64,000 bases of DNA from assembly GCA_008638375.1 (NCBI GenBank), contig CM018038.1, positions 29,114,753-29,178,752 on the forward strand. Reading direction: 5' to 3'. The notes under the pieces are model-generated. The model saw only the letters and a list, made by a program, of their open reading frames with translations. It was not told the origin of the DNA and ran no database searches. Each line of letters starts with the position of its first letter. The stretch's first letter is position 1. Position numbers and translations under genes: made by a program. This document shows, piece by piece, positions 11,154 to 23,541 of this stretch. This DNA is from Nyssa sinensis (lineage: Eukaryota > Streptophyta > Magnoliopsida > Cornales > Nyssaceae).

Positions 11154-13070
11154 TCAAGCCTTGTCCGAAGGGCCTGGGTTCTCCTCCAAAGAAAGGGCGG
11201 TAGCCCCAGTCGTCTTGTATGGATCAGCACCAGACGAGGTAGGTTCAGGAGGAACGATTGACGACACGTCGAAATCTGGGAACTTAGCCAGGAATCTAGT
11301 TCGGAAGCTTTCAAAACCAAATCGGATCAGGTCATCACCCATCTGTTCAACTTCCTCTCTCAATTCCGTCTCAGTCTCAGTCTTGGCATGATCAACTGCC
11401 TCTTGAACCTTCTGATCAAAGGTACTTCAGAGCTCGACCAACTCCGCCTGAAGTCCTGCAACTTGCCGAGCACAGATGTCCCTCTCAGACTCTGCCACGG
11501 CAAGATTGGTGCTAGCTTCCTTCAGACCCTCCTCAACAGTCTGAACCTTGGATTGAGTTGTCCCAAGCTCCAGCCTCATTTCGTCCATTTCAGCCTTCAG
11601 TTTATCAGCCTCCTCGAGGCTCATGGGAGTCACCATCAGAGCAGCTAAACTGTGCATGCTCTGCACGACGCAAGACAGACAAGTTAGATTGAACGAACAA
11701 ACAAACAGAAAGGACAAGAAAAGCTTCAGAGGTTACCTTCATCTGGAGATTCATCATCTCATTCATCAACTTTGAAGGGTTATCCCCCCTGTACCGATGA
11801 GGGCCTTGGGCCCATATTTGGTCAAAAGCCTTCTTGGCAATTTGATAGTCCAGCTCATCAGACGGCTCGGACGGTACAGCAGGCTCCTTCCCTTTCTAAG
11901 CCCTTCCGCTAGGAACGGAAGGGGCAGGAGGAACGACCGAGACAGGAATGGCAGGTTCGGCCTCCTTCTCGGCCTCGACAGGAGCTGGCTCGGGAGAACC
12001 AGAAACCAACTTCCTCCTTTTCACTTCCAGAGGAGGATCAGGCTCAACTAGGGAGGAAGTTTCCCCCACCGCTTGGGCTTCCGCCTCCGCCCATTTCGAC
12101 ATCAGCCTTTTCCTAAGCTCAGCACTATGAGTAGCCATCAAATTCTCCGAAGTAATAATAGCAGTGTGAGCTCAGTCGGGAGTCGAAAGCAGCACACGGT
12201 ACCGATCTCGTAGCACGTCGGTGAACTCAGATCTCCTCCAAGCTCTTTTGACTGCACATAAACAAGAAATGGTGTATCAGATTATCAGTTCAGAAGGAAC
12301 AACGAAGCTAAAACAAACCTAAGGGAATAAGCCTCACCCTTATGACCCGTGGCACGAGGGAATAGCGAGACCTCACCATCTTGGAAGTCTTCATGCTCCC
12401 ATCCTCCTCCAACAAAGAAGTACCACTTCTTCCACGTTTTATTAGAAGTGGGAACGAAGGACCGGGGTCAGAACCCCTTCTCAAAGGATATGTAAAAAAG
12501 GCCTTCTGCCTTCTTGAGCTTCAGATCTATATTACTACGGATTAGATCCATAGAGACATCTACCTCGTTTTTATGTCCCAACACTACAAACCCTAAAAGT
12601 TGCCGCCAGCTATTGAGATTCAGGTCGGCAAGGCAGAGCTTATTCCAACAGAAGAATTACCTGACTAAATCCGGCAATAGGAGCCTCAAACCCATTTCGA
12701 ACCAGGCAAGATAAACACATATCTCCCCGGCTTCAACATTATGGGGACGATTCATTGGGCCTGGTACTCTGCAGGTCACGTTTGGGGGAAAATTATATTT
12801 CACCCTCCACTCATTCAAAAGGCTTTGAGTAATAGCACTCTCACCCTCTTCTCTATGGGAAGACCTACCAGAGGTCTCCCCAGCCCTATCTCAGGGCTTT
12901 AAGAAGGCATCAACTATCCTAACCTCAGGACTAGGGGGAGGTTCAACAGGCTTCTCCCCAGCATCTTCAAGGGCAAGGTCACCTACATTCTCTACAGGAG
13001 GCGGCACAGCCATCTCAGAGGGACTTCCCACCCCCTCACTTACATTTGAGGATTCAAGAGGAGCAGACAT
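11154..13070 (-). pseudogene. Antisense ORF (aORF) of the Tat element with two introns
   Basis: One frame can be followed from an ATG at 13070 to a TGA at 11154 if two GT-AG introns are removed: 12252-12337 (86 bp, donor GTGAGG, acceptor GTGCAG) and 11661-11736 (76 bp, donor GTAACC, acceptor GTGCAG). Blocks: an acidic/proline-rich start; a globular part with WRVKYNFPPNV and KTWKKWYFFVGG; a basic stretch (VKRRKLVSGS); a coiled coil (about 11640-11430, LEEADKLKAEMDEM); and a C-terminal segment ending GPSDKA. The layout resembles the antisense extra ORFs reported for Tat elements and the family annotated as putative gypsy-type transposon (Transposase_28); that link is from memory of the family. 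Six in-frame stops (near 12898, 12651, 12478, 12175, 11896 and 11428) inactivate it. Confidence 0.7.
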
Positions 13071-13479
13071 TACTCCCTGACTTAAGAAGAAAGAAGCAAA
13101 AGAAGAGAAAAGATCGGTCGAACCTGTTCTAACTCAGAAAACCGGTGTTCTTCAAGGTCGCACAAACCAACAATGGCGGACGAGATCTTCTAGCACAGTG
13201 AAAATGACAGGGAAAAGGTCATTTCAAATCTCACCCCGTATTTATAAGCACAGTATCAGAAGGGACCTACCAAGCCCAAACGCCATGATGGTTCGGAACA
13301 ATGATGATTTCGAGAAACCCAACCATCGGCCCAGTACAATGATGACCTTGAAAAGACTTAATCTCCGATTGCGCAATAAATGACGCCCTAACAGTCGCCT
13401 TAGAAGGCGAACAGGCATGAGACATGACTCTCCGAAAAAGGCTTAGCCCTAGTTGCTGGTTAGCATTAAACTAGGACTT

Positions 13480-13490
13480 GGAGGGGGGGA
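13480..13490 (+). other. Polypurine tract of the Tat element
   Basis: The run ggaggggggga ends five bases before the 3' LTR and is the expected primer for plus-strand DNA synthesis. Confidence 0.85.
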
Positions 13491-13495
13491 GTAAT

Positions 13496-14141
13496 TGATA
13501 TACCATACAAGAACAAGCCAATCAGCACTTGACACGTATGATCATGAATCCAACTCATGCTCGGCTAACTCAGCTCTCACTCAGCTAATGGCTAAGCGCT
13601 CGAGCATCCAGATCAGCACAAAAGGTCGGAAGTGGCCAAGCATATGCCTCTAGAGCACATAATATCCGGATAAGGATCTCAGAGTTAATTACAGGATCCA
13701 GACCAACAGTCCAGACCTTGTCACCGCCTTAGCGGATGCCGAGCAGGGAATAAGGAAGCAATCCTCAACACGGAGACAATCCTCAACACGGAAACAGTCT
13801 TCAACAAGGAAACAGTATTCAACAAGGAAACTACCATCTATGGTTATCTCTATGCAATACTCCACAAGGTAACTGCAATCTCCGATGATCAAATCCCTAC
13901 ATTCATGGCTCCGAATCCTAATCAACATAGAAAGGCCATGGTCTATAAATTAAACCCCAAAGGTGCGCTTTATTTTCATGCTCATTCTTTGGCTTTCAAT
14001 ACAGTCTTTCAATTCCTTTTACTTACTTAAGCATCAGAGCGGCTACCGCCGGAGCCAATCCGGTGGTCCTCTGATCATCTTCCTGAGTGTTCTACAGGTC
14101 ACGGAGCCCATACTTATTGCGAGTCGAAAAGTGTAGCATCA
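13496..14141 (+). repeat. 3' LTR of the Tat element (646 bp)
   Basis: Same length and ends as the 5' LTR (TGATATACCA ... GTGTAGCATCA), followed by the tataa target duplication at 14142-14146. Confidence 0.92.
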
Positions 14142-14146
14142 TATAA

Positions 14147-15433
14147 AAAATAGGTTAAGTGAAACTTGACTTATATGGACTCTTGGATATAAAGATTAAA
14201 TCTTAGTATTCTTTGGATATATATAGATGATGTATATGATTGTTCATATGTATAAGTGTTTTAATATTTTATTTCTTATATCTGAATGGTTCATTTATGT
14301 GAGTGGACGTATCCTGTCTCTCATGGTTAGCCATTAAGAATTATGTAATAAATTTGATTTTGAGACAATTGTAAAACCCAAGTTCTATTAGTTTCTCTAA
14401 CCAATTTTTTTTTCTATTTTCTTCTAGATTTGATGTAAACTCGATCATATGGGTATAGGTTCTTCATGTAAATAAATTTTTATTTTATTTCAAGAATGAA
14501 GAATGCACGATAAAGTGGATATCATCAAAAAGATCAAGAAAGACTCAAGTTTGCTACCAATTTTAGTTACCTTGTAGGTTTGGCCATGAGAGATATAAGA
14601 TTGTATTTGATTTTATTTTTAGATGCATATGTGTTCTCTTTATGCTTGAAATAATAATGCATGATATTTTATTTTTGCTAATAAATATCATTAGTGATCC
14701 ATGAATAAGTAGATCTCATGTATTAATAATATTCATTTTATTTTTATTTAAAAGAAAGCATATTTAGATTATTATTAATACATGAGAAATTTATTTATGC
14801 ATGAGATGAATAATTAGAATATTAATTATAAAAGAGATGTATAATAAGATCCTCAATTTATAAAATCAAGTGAGAGATGGATTATTTATGAAAGGTCCCG
14901 TAATCTTTTATTATCGGTACATAATAAGATAAAAGTAGGCACCTCGTGTTATCTTTGAGTAGCCTCCATACAGAAGGTGCTTATTTTTGTTGGCTACAAG
15001 TATGGACCTCTTAGGATAGGATTGGAAGAGATATGGTGTTAGTGATCACCTCACGAAGACACTACTCACAATGGTTGTCTTTTAATTTGAGATGATGGTG
15101 TACACTTAGTCAAGAGGAAATGGTTTTCTCCCCCACGGAGTTTATTATTTTCTTTTGAAGACTAAAGAATATTGGAAATTATGGTTTTATTTGACATGAG
15201 ATGTCTAGGTAGTAAAATCAAATAGGATATGATGGTCTTCCTAATCATTTAAATTGCATTGTCATCCCTACAAAACATGTTATTTATAGGATTAGGTTCC
15301 AATGCATTTATTGATAGTGGCTTGACGATACCACTATATGTTTATGAAAGAAAAAGTTATTTATTGTTTATTTTCCATCCATGTTAATGTATGCTTGTAT
15401 ATGATTCTTAGATGTCTATTTAATCCACTTTTT
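14147..15433 (+). other. Copia interior after the gypsy insertion, no intact gene
   Basis: AT-rich sequence continuing the copia leader interrupted at 2240. No gag, zinc knuckle or protease frame can be read. A copia interior of this kind would normally place gag and protease before integrase, so this part has decayed or been deleted. Confidence 0.5.
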
Positions 15434-16386
15434 ATCATCCTAAAAGAAAACAGGTTGATTTGGTCTAAATTAAGTGAACTGGAAAGGAATTTAGATATTA
15501 TACTCACAACTGAGTGGTACAACTATGTGCTCACTATGGATTGCCCAAACCTTCCAAGTACTAATGCACCCAAAGAGGATATACAAAATGATGTATGTGG
15601 ACCCCTAAATGTGAGGGCTAGAGGAAGATATGAGTATTTCATCACCTTCACTGATGACTTATCGAGATATGGTTATATCTATCTGTTACACCATAAATCA
15701 AAAGTTTTTGAAAAGTTCCAAGAGCTTCGGGTAAAAGTGGAGAAACAATTAGACAAAAAATATTAAAATCACTTCAATCAAATCGAGGTGAAGAATATCT
15801 CTCTAATGACTTCAAACAGTATTTGTTGGATAATGGGATTCTATCCTAATTGTCTACATCTAGTATGCCTCAGCAGAATGGTGTAGCTGAAAGAATAAAC
15901 ATGACTCTTTTAGATATGGTGAGATCAATGATGAGTTATTCAGATTTACCTATATTCTTCTAGGGATATGCACTCGAAACAACAATATATATTTTGAACG
16001 CAGTTCCAACTAAGTCTGTCCCTAAGACCCCAGTTGAGCTTTGGACTAGGCAAAAGCCAAGTCTGAATCACTGTTGGATCTGGGGGTGTCCAACCTATGT
16101 GCTGAAGGGAAAGACTGGTAAATTGGAATCAAGATCAGAATTGAGTTATGTTGTAGGCTATCCTAATGGAACAAATAATTGGCTATTTTATAATCTTAGA
16201 GAGCAAAAAGTGTTTGTTAGCATAAATACTGTTTTTCTAGAGAATGATTATAATATAGGCCAAAAGCCCAAGAGCAAGATCACCTTGGAGGAGATATCAG
16301 ATGTCTCTTCGGTTCCTCAGGCAGATATTTCTGATATTAGACAAAATAATCATCAGACCACCACTCCAACACCTTCTATTACATAA
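15434..16386 (+). pseudogene. Copia gag remnant joined to integrase remnant
   Basis: The frame first shows a gag-like piece (LSELERNLDIILTTEWYNY, PNLPSTNAPKED). About 20 codons later comes copia integrase: VCGPLNVRARGRYEYFITF and TDDLSRYGYIYL. After a stop at 15764 it continues with NRGEEYLS and PQQNGVAERINMTLLDMVRS, then from 15994 with KTPVELWTRQKPSLNH. The catalytic Asp of the normal SDRGGEY box reads Asn. Protease and the gag-pre-integrase segment are missing between the two parts, so an internal deletion fused them. Further stops near 15848 and 15961 confirm loss of function. Confidence 0.8.
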
Positions 16387-16540
16387 GAGTTATGTCGTAG
16401 TAGGAGAATTTTCAGGTCTCCTAGCAGGTACATCTTCTTAGGAGAGTTAGTCTCTAATAAATATATTTTAAATCTTAGTAGTTATGATAAAGAAATCTCT
16501 GATAAAGATTCGAGACAATGATAAAATGTTATGAAAGATA

Positions 16541-17640
16541 GTTTCATAGCTAAGGATCAAGTGCATATGGTATGCAAGCTGCATAGGTCTATTTATAGAC
16601 TTAATCAAGCTTCCCGAAGATGGAACAATTATTTTGATCAGGCAATCAAGTCTTTTGGTTTTGATCAAAATTCGGATAAACCTTGTATGTATAAGAAATG
16701 TTAAGGAAGCGTGGTGGTATTCCTAGTTATGTATATGGATAACATCCTACTCATTGGGAATGATGTAGGTGTTCTTTCTAAGATAAATGTTTGGTTAGCG
16801 AATCAATTTGATATGAAGGATCTAGGAGAAACTAGTTATATCCTTGTGATCAAGCTTATGCGATATTAGAAAATAGGATATTAGGGTTATCTCAAGCTAC
16901 ATATATAGATAAGATTCTTGATAAGTTTACAATGCAAGACTCCAAAAAAGGCAAGTTTCCTTTCTGACATGGAATACCTCTATCCAAGAATCAATGTCCT
17001 AAGACACATGAGGAAGATGAATGCATGATAGTGGTTCCTTATGCTTCGGCTATAGGAAGTCTTATATAGGTAATGCTTTCCATTGGACAAGATATCTCTT
17101 TTGTAGTAGGCATGGTCAGCTGATATCAATCTAATCTTGGACCAAACCATTAGATATCCGTTAAATATATACTCAAGTACTTGAGAATATATATTGATTT
17201 ATTGAAATGGTGATCTCATTCCAGTTGGATACACAAATTCTGACTTTATGCTAGATTATGACTTTAAAAAGTCAACTCCAGGATATGTGTTTACTCTTAG
17301 TGGTGGAGCTATTAGATGGCAGAGTGTTAAGTAATAGTGTACTGCTAACACAACCACTGAAACAGAGTATGCAACTTCTTTAGAAGTAATCTAGCTTAAC
17401 AAGTTCCTTTTGGAATTAAGAATGGTACCATATGCACAGTTACCTATAGTAATTTGTTATGATAATAGTAGGGCTATAACTTAATCCAATGAGCAAAAGA
17501 ACCACAAGAGTGAGAGACATGTACAACACAAGTATCATCTCATTAAAGAGATCGTTTTGTGTAGAGACATTATAGTCACCAAAATTGCATCTATGGATTA
17601 ACTTTTTAATCCTTTTCAGGTTCATGTGATAGGATGGGTG
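16541..17640 (+). pseudogene. Copia reverse transcriptase and RNase H remnant
   Basis: The RT palm is recognisable from HRSIYRLNQASRRWNNYFD and the active-site box reads MYMDNILLIGNDV (second Asp of the usual YVDD changed to Asn). The N-terminal half of RT is absent between about 16490 and 16550. RNase H follows (TPGYVFTLSGGAIRWQS, TETEYATSLEV, ERHVQHKYHLIKE). Several in-frame stops are present, so the copy is non-functional. Confidence 0.82.
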
Positions 17641-17670
17641 TCAGTTGTAATGGGATATGGATGTAAACGC

Positions 17671-17680
17671 AAGTGGGAGT
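17671..17680 (+). other. Polypurine tract of the copia element
   Basis: The sequence aagtgggagt ends one base before the 3' LTR start TGTTAGG at 17682. Confidence 0.7.
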
Positions 17681-18012
17681 TTGTTAGGATGTATGCTCTG
17701 ACATCCAAAATATTTTTCTATTATTTAATAAATTTGATTTATTATTATTGAGTTTCATATTATCATACATGTGGATTTTGTTATTTTATACCATGAGATG
17801 GTTAGTCCTTGAATTGTTATTGGAAATAGTTCATGTATATAAATGAGATTTATGTATAGGAGATATGAACTTATGATCAAGAAATTTTAAAATTATTCGC
17901 AGTCATTGATGAGACTGGGCATCTTGTCTAAAAGACTGTAATACACTTAACCTCTATGTGATAGTGTGGTTTATCTCAACCACTAGAATAGTGGACTCTG
18001 GGTTATTCTATT

Positions 18013-19802
18013 TGTCACACCCCAAATTTCTAAAACCTGGGGAGTGAATAAAAATGAACTAAAAAGAATTAATAAAAGATGATTAAATGGATTTAGTTGA
18101 TTACATATTAATTTTCCCATGTTTTTCCAAAATTAAGAATGAAAATTTGCTAACTAAACTCACGTAAGATGGGTTTCAAATACCAATCAAATACCTCCCC
18201 CAACCAATGGTTAAAAATAATCTAAGTCATGTTCAAGCATGGCCTCCAAGATAGCCCCAAAATGTCTGTCATATGCCTTGAAAGAGTGGCCCAAATAAGC
18301 CCCGAATGCCCCAAGGCATAGACCAAGAATAGGTAAAAAATTCTACCTAAAGTGATCTAAGGAAGTGACCAAACATGGCCTTGAATAATGATTAAAATGT
18401 GTCCCAATAAGGTGCCCAATATGGCTTGGCATAATGGTCAAAAGTGGCCTAAAATAGACCCCAAAAGGTGGTGTCTAGCATAGGAGTATATGGCCTTGGA
18501 AGGCAAGTCATGGCATGCCCATGACATGCTTTAGAAAGCAAGCGCGCACGGAGGGGGGTGTCAGACGCGCAGGTGCACACACAGAGGGATGGGCAGGCGC
18601 ACAGGACGCCAAGGCACGGGCTACTGGTCTGATAGGCTACTGTTCATTGCTACAGTATTCCAGTAGCTAAAATGCTACAGTGCCAAAATTCTAACATTTG
18701 TCCAAAAAACTTGGTTTTGACATTTTTATACCCATTTCAATTTATTTCATTACCAAACTTGGTGTGGGGTCCTATAACATGTAAAATGACTATTTTACCA
18801 TTTTTTCCTTATTTTTCGACTTTAAGTAATTTTGACTAATTTGCCTCTATTTTTCATTTCTTCACATTTCTTTTTCCTCTTAAGTCTTTTAATCCTCCAC
18901 TTATAAAATCTAGGAATGCTCTTTCGCTCAACTCAACCTAATTACTGTTTTTGAAAAATTCTACCATAGTTTCCTTTGTTCATTGACCATTTTCCCTCAT
19001 CCCATTCCTCCTCATCATCTTCCTCAATACCAACAACACCTAATAGAATATTTATTTATACAACTTTATATATCTAATATTCACAAGTATATTTCAAAAA
19101 AAAGTAACTACATGGAGCTCCATGCTCTTCATTTACATTCAATTCACGATTTCATACAATTCATCATAAAATTAAGTTCATAACTTACACAAGGTTTAAG
19201 TTTTAAACATAAAATAAACTTTATAGGACTTATGCCCTTACATAAAAAAATATAGCCCTTAGGCCAAATATACATCAAAATTCACTTTCCTCCTCCATGC
19301 TTCTACACTTCTTCAAGTCTCAAGTGTCGGGAGCCTCATCTGTAATATATAATCCCATATAAGGTAAGCACGACGGCTTGTATGACACAATGTTAATATA
19401 AAGAATAAAGGTTAGGCATGACATGTGCAAAATGAACATTTATAAGCTATATTCCCTCCAATTCAATGATGCAATGCAATGAAAATATGCATGACACACA
19501 TATGCAACTCTATGCCCAACACATGTCTCGTTTCACAGTCCTTCCCCGTTGGAACGCAAGTACCAATCGTATGTCTCGCTTCACAGTCCGTCCCCGTTGG
19601 AACGCAAGTACCATGGCCAGATTTTGGGTTTTTTACCACAGGATCTACACTTTGATAATGCATAACACCAAAGTGCTCAACACACACCATGTTTCCAAAG
19701 ATTCACAATATGACAATATGCAATCATGCAATTTCAATGAGGCATTTTATCAAACACATGGGGTGTGCCTTAAATTATACTTCATGCATAAAGCAAATCA
19801 TA
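18013..19802 (-). mobile_element. Truncated LTR of the gypsy-related solo-LTR family
   Basis: It begins TGTCACACCCC on the plus strand and runs parallel to the complete copy at 25645 for about 1.8 kb, then is cut by another LTR that starts at 19803. The far end is not found, so it was lost in a rearrangement. Minus orientation is inferred by analogy with the neighbouring LTR that has its polypurine tract. Confidence 0.75.
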
Positions 19803-22800
19803 TGTCACGCCCTGAATTCCAGCGGACCCGAGGCGCGAGCAACGAGACAAGGGAAAATAAAAAAATAAAGAAATAAAGTACAATCAAAGACATTCCAAAC
19901 ACTAACCAAACTTCCTATTCTGTACAATCCATAGGGCCTTGCCCCTTGTTTTCATAATAAACAAGGTGTTTTACACACTTGACAATCCTTTAATTTTTCA
20001 AAAAAATTTGGCAGAACCTCCTTTGTTTTTTGAGCCTTTTTTCCCCTAATAATCACAATACATCATGAATATATACAAACACGTCACAATCCATCCTCAC
20101 TCGATGGCCACAAATCTTACAGAATTTAAATGTACATCATCTAATTATACAATCCATCATATATACAACTACACTTAAACTTAAGAATCATCGACTCCCA
20201 ATTCATTACACTATACCAATATCATTTCCATCAATACATATAAAAACATAAAATACATCTCACAACTACATTGTTCATAGGTCATTCGAGCTTAAGCCTT
20301 TACATCACAAAATATAAGCCTCATGGGCCAAAATACACCAAGTGCTCCATCCTATCGAGGTATCACTGGGTCTCAGGTAGATGGGCATCCTCATCTGTAA
20401 TGTATGTCCCACGAAAGGGTCAGCTCAACTGCTGGTATAATGTGATGCTAATGCAAGAAATAAAGCTAAGGCGTGACATGTGCAAAGTGTACATTTATCT
20501 CTAAATGATTCTCAAACACAATGCAACGAAAATATGCATGACACACCCATGCACTCGATGCCACACCCATGTCTCCTTTACGGGCCTTCCCCCGATGGTC
20601 CGGAGTACCCATTCCTTTTACGGGCCGCCCCCCGATGGATCAGGAACCAATGCAATGGCCAATTTTGGGTTTTTCACCACAAGATCTACACCCTCATAAT
20701 GCATAGCACCACGTGCTCAACTCACGCCATGTGTCCAAGGAATTCACCCTATGCCAATATGCTTCGAATGCGGCACACAATGACGTAATCTCAATAAGGC
20801 ATGCTTTTAATGAAATATCACATTTGGAGTATCAATAATAATCAAAGCATCAACTTATTTCATGTAATTGTATATCTCATGCATTCATACATCATAGTTC
20901 ATGTGTCTTCTCATTACTAAACTCTAAAAGAACGCAAGTAACACATAAGCATGTGAACAACCAACTCCAAGGTATCAAGCAAATACATTCCAAATAAACA
21001 CATAAGTCATTCCAATTATTCACAGAATATTCCTAACTTAACTTCATTTCTAACATTAGCAAAACACCATACCTGACGGGTTGGTCTCAACCCAAATAAA
21101 CCGCGCTCGTATTGTAGTGGCTAGCAGTGAGAATGTGGAAGGATCAGACTGCCTTCTCTTTGCCTTTCGATGCTCCTAAAACCATAAAATGTAACTTAGT
21201 CGGTTTGTCAATTGAATGATGTTATTCATCAAATTTTATGCCTTTATTTTCTTAGTTTCTAGTTTTTCAAAATAAATTCTATCATTGAGTCCAAAACGTT
21301 GAGCAAAATAGCTTTAGGCTTTCGCGGAATTTAATTTGGACGTTCGGGCTAAAAGGGCAAAATAGTCATTTTTACTTTTACGGTTTCCTATTTCCCGAGG
21401 CCTCTTTTTATAAATCGGACTCCATGGTTGAGTCCAGAACGCTCGAAATAATAAAAATTTACTATTCAATTAATTTATTCGAAGTCCATTGGACTACTTT
21501 TCAACTTAGGGCATTTTAGTAATCTTCCCTCTTCTAATTTATTAAATTAAAATTTAATTAATTTATTTCTCAGGTTAATTCATAATTAACTATAATTTTT
21601 GGCATAATTAAAATTTTCACAAAGTTCTATTCACTGTCATAATTTTTCCCATTTCCTCTTGTTTTTCCATTGTAAGACAATCATTGGATAACTTCTCATT
21701 TTCAACCAAACAACTCCCAAACTTAAATCTAAAATTTTTTCCATACAATAACAATATTGGGCAGCCATCTGAATGGGTGAGTCGGGTCGGACTCAACCCG
21801 GTTTGGCCCAAATAAAATTGTAAAACTCAGCCGTTAAGTTGTGTTTGGATTATTTTTCTAGATTCCAATTTGATCTAAAATAGTTTCTATGCTAAATGAA
21901 ATCCCACAATCAATCTAATTATTCATGCTTCTAAAGTTTAAGACTAAAATTTAGTATCTTACCCCATTGCTTCGCGTTCCTTCAATCAAATCTGCTTACA
22001 ACAATTGGACGTCTCATACTTGATGCTTCAATAGCATCCAAACTGAATCTGCTGCTACTCTCAACCTCAAGGCTGTCCAACATCGGCCTCTATGCTGTCT
22101 CACTCCCCAATCTCTTCAATAGCAACACCACCACACTGGACAGCATATCTATTACATGTCGCTACCACCATGCACCACGCAACGCTACTGCTACTGTTCT
22201 AGCACCCATGTATCCCACCTGCTGCTAATTCCTTCCGATTCTCTTTTTCCATCATAATCTACACCTGTACCCCTGCTCAGCAGCACGTTCTACCTCGAGT
22301 CCACCACATACCACGACTGCCTCCTTGTTCTATTGCTACATAACACACCAACACGTACCACACAGCAGTACACGCTGCAGCTGCTTCCCTTTCCTGTGTC
22401 ATCTCCTCACTGCTTCTGCTGCGCAACAAGTTATGCACAGCACTGCTACACAATATACACATAGACACATAAATCACCAAGCCACATCAAAGTCCTCCGC
22501 CCAAACAAAGATACCCAACACCCATGCAACGCATCACATAAACATACAATTTCATATATGTTTCTCCAATTTACACACCCATCAACCAAAACAACCACAA
22601 CTCCAAACACGATTGGATTAACAATCCCGACCTGCTCAAATTTCAATTAGACGGACCGACTCAGCCACAAGGATTTCTGCTTCGAAGCCCAACTCAACGA
22701 CTAAATCCTCGTCTCCATGCTTTCCCCGAGCAACACACCGCTATTGTCGTCACCGCCGCTCAGTGCCATCCCCACCCGTTACAAGAATCTGAAATTTTTT

Positions 22801-23541
22801 AAAAGGATAAGACTCGCGTTGTTCTTGGTTCTGATCAATTGTTTCAAAAGAAATTTGACAGCATCTGGGCTGTGTCGTCGGTAGTGTAGAGATGGTTTCA
22901 CCGATCTGGTCGGAACAACAGTCGTCTGGTTGGGCATTTGGCCATTGATCTGGCATTCGACGGTGCGGCTAAGGCTTGTAGTCTCAGATCTGGTCTGTTT
23001 GTAGTGTTTACGGTGCAAAACTAATGGGATCTGTTGGTGGCGCGATGGGTAGTATCTGTCGGAGAAAATGGCAGTTTGATGATGTGGGGTGATGTGTTCG
23101 TGGGTGGTGGAGGGGTCGGAGCTGCGGTTGCCGCAGATCTGGGAACGGAGGTGCTTGTGAGAGAGAGAGAGAGAGAGAGAGAATCGGCCCATTCTCTCTT
23201 CCAGCCTTTCTTATGCCTCCCCTTCTCTCCCTGTTCCTCTCCCTCACTCCCCTTTTCTTTCTTGCTTTTCCTTTTTTCCATTTTCTTTTTCCTACTGACC
23301 CTCCCTTCTTCTAGCAGCTTCGGCTGCTATATAAATCCACATATATTTATATATACTTAATTACATGTACACACATAGTATATAAGACTACATATATACA
23401 TATGCACACTATACATTATATATATATATATATATATATACACATACAACACATCATTACACACACATCTAATTAATAAAAAAAAACAAACAATTAAAAA
23501 TAAAATAAAATAAAATTATTCCAAAATTTTAGATCTTTACA
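19803..23541 (-). mobile_element. LTR (about 3.7 kb) of a Ty3/gypsy-like element
   Basis: On the plus strand it begins TGTCACGCCCTGA and ends GATCTTTACA. Just outside the right end, the minus strand reads gggacgaaatttctttaagg then aggga, the usual polypurine region of plant gypsy elements before a 3' LTR. This is therefore a 3' LTR in minus orientation. Its centre shares blocks with the 28881-32258 solo LTR (about 20360-20760). It contains GA and TA microsatellites (23159-23182, 23416-23440). Confidence 0.75.

Larger units (their letters stand above)
2241..14141 (+). mobile_element. Complete Ty3/gypsy retrotransposon of the Tat (OTA) type inserted into the copia interior
   Basis: Element of 11901 bp with two 646-bp LTRs (2241-2886, 13496-14141) and a perfect 5-bp target duplication tataa (2236-2240 and 14142-14146). 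Order: gag, protease, RT, RNase H, a second RNase H, integrase, minisatellite, antisense units, polypurine tract. A second RNase H after the gypsy one, a very long 3' region with tandem repeats, and antisense ORFs are established traits of the plant Tat lineage (Ogre/Retand relatives). The LTRs differ at roughly 34 positions by my eye count (about 5%), mostly transitions, so the insertion is not recent. All coding parts carry nonsense codons. Confidence 0.93.

Noticed and set aside
22325..23360. Overlapping frames on both strands around 22.3-23.4 kb
   Set aside because: They lie within the gypsy-type LTR, have no domain, and partly reflect GA and pyrimidine repeats.
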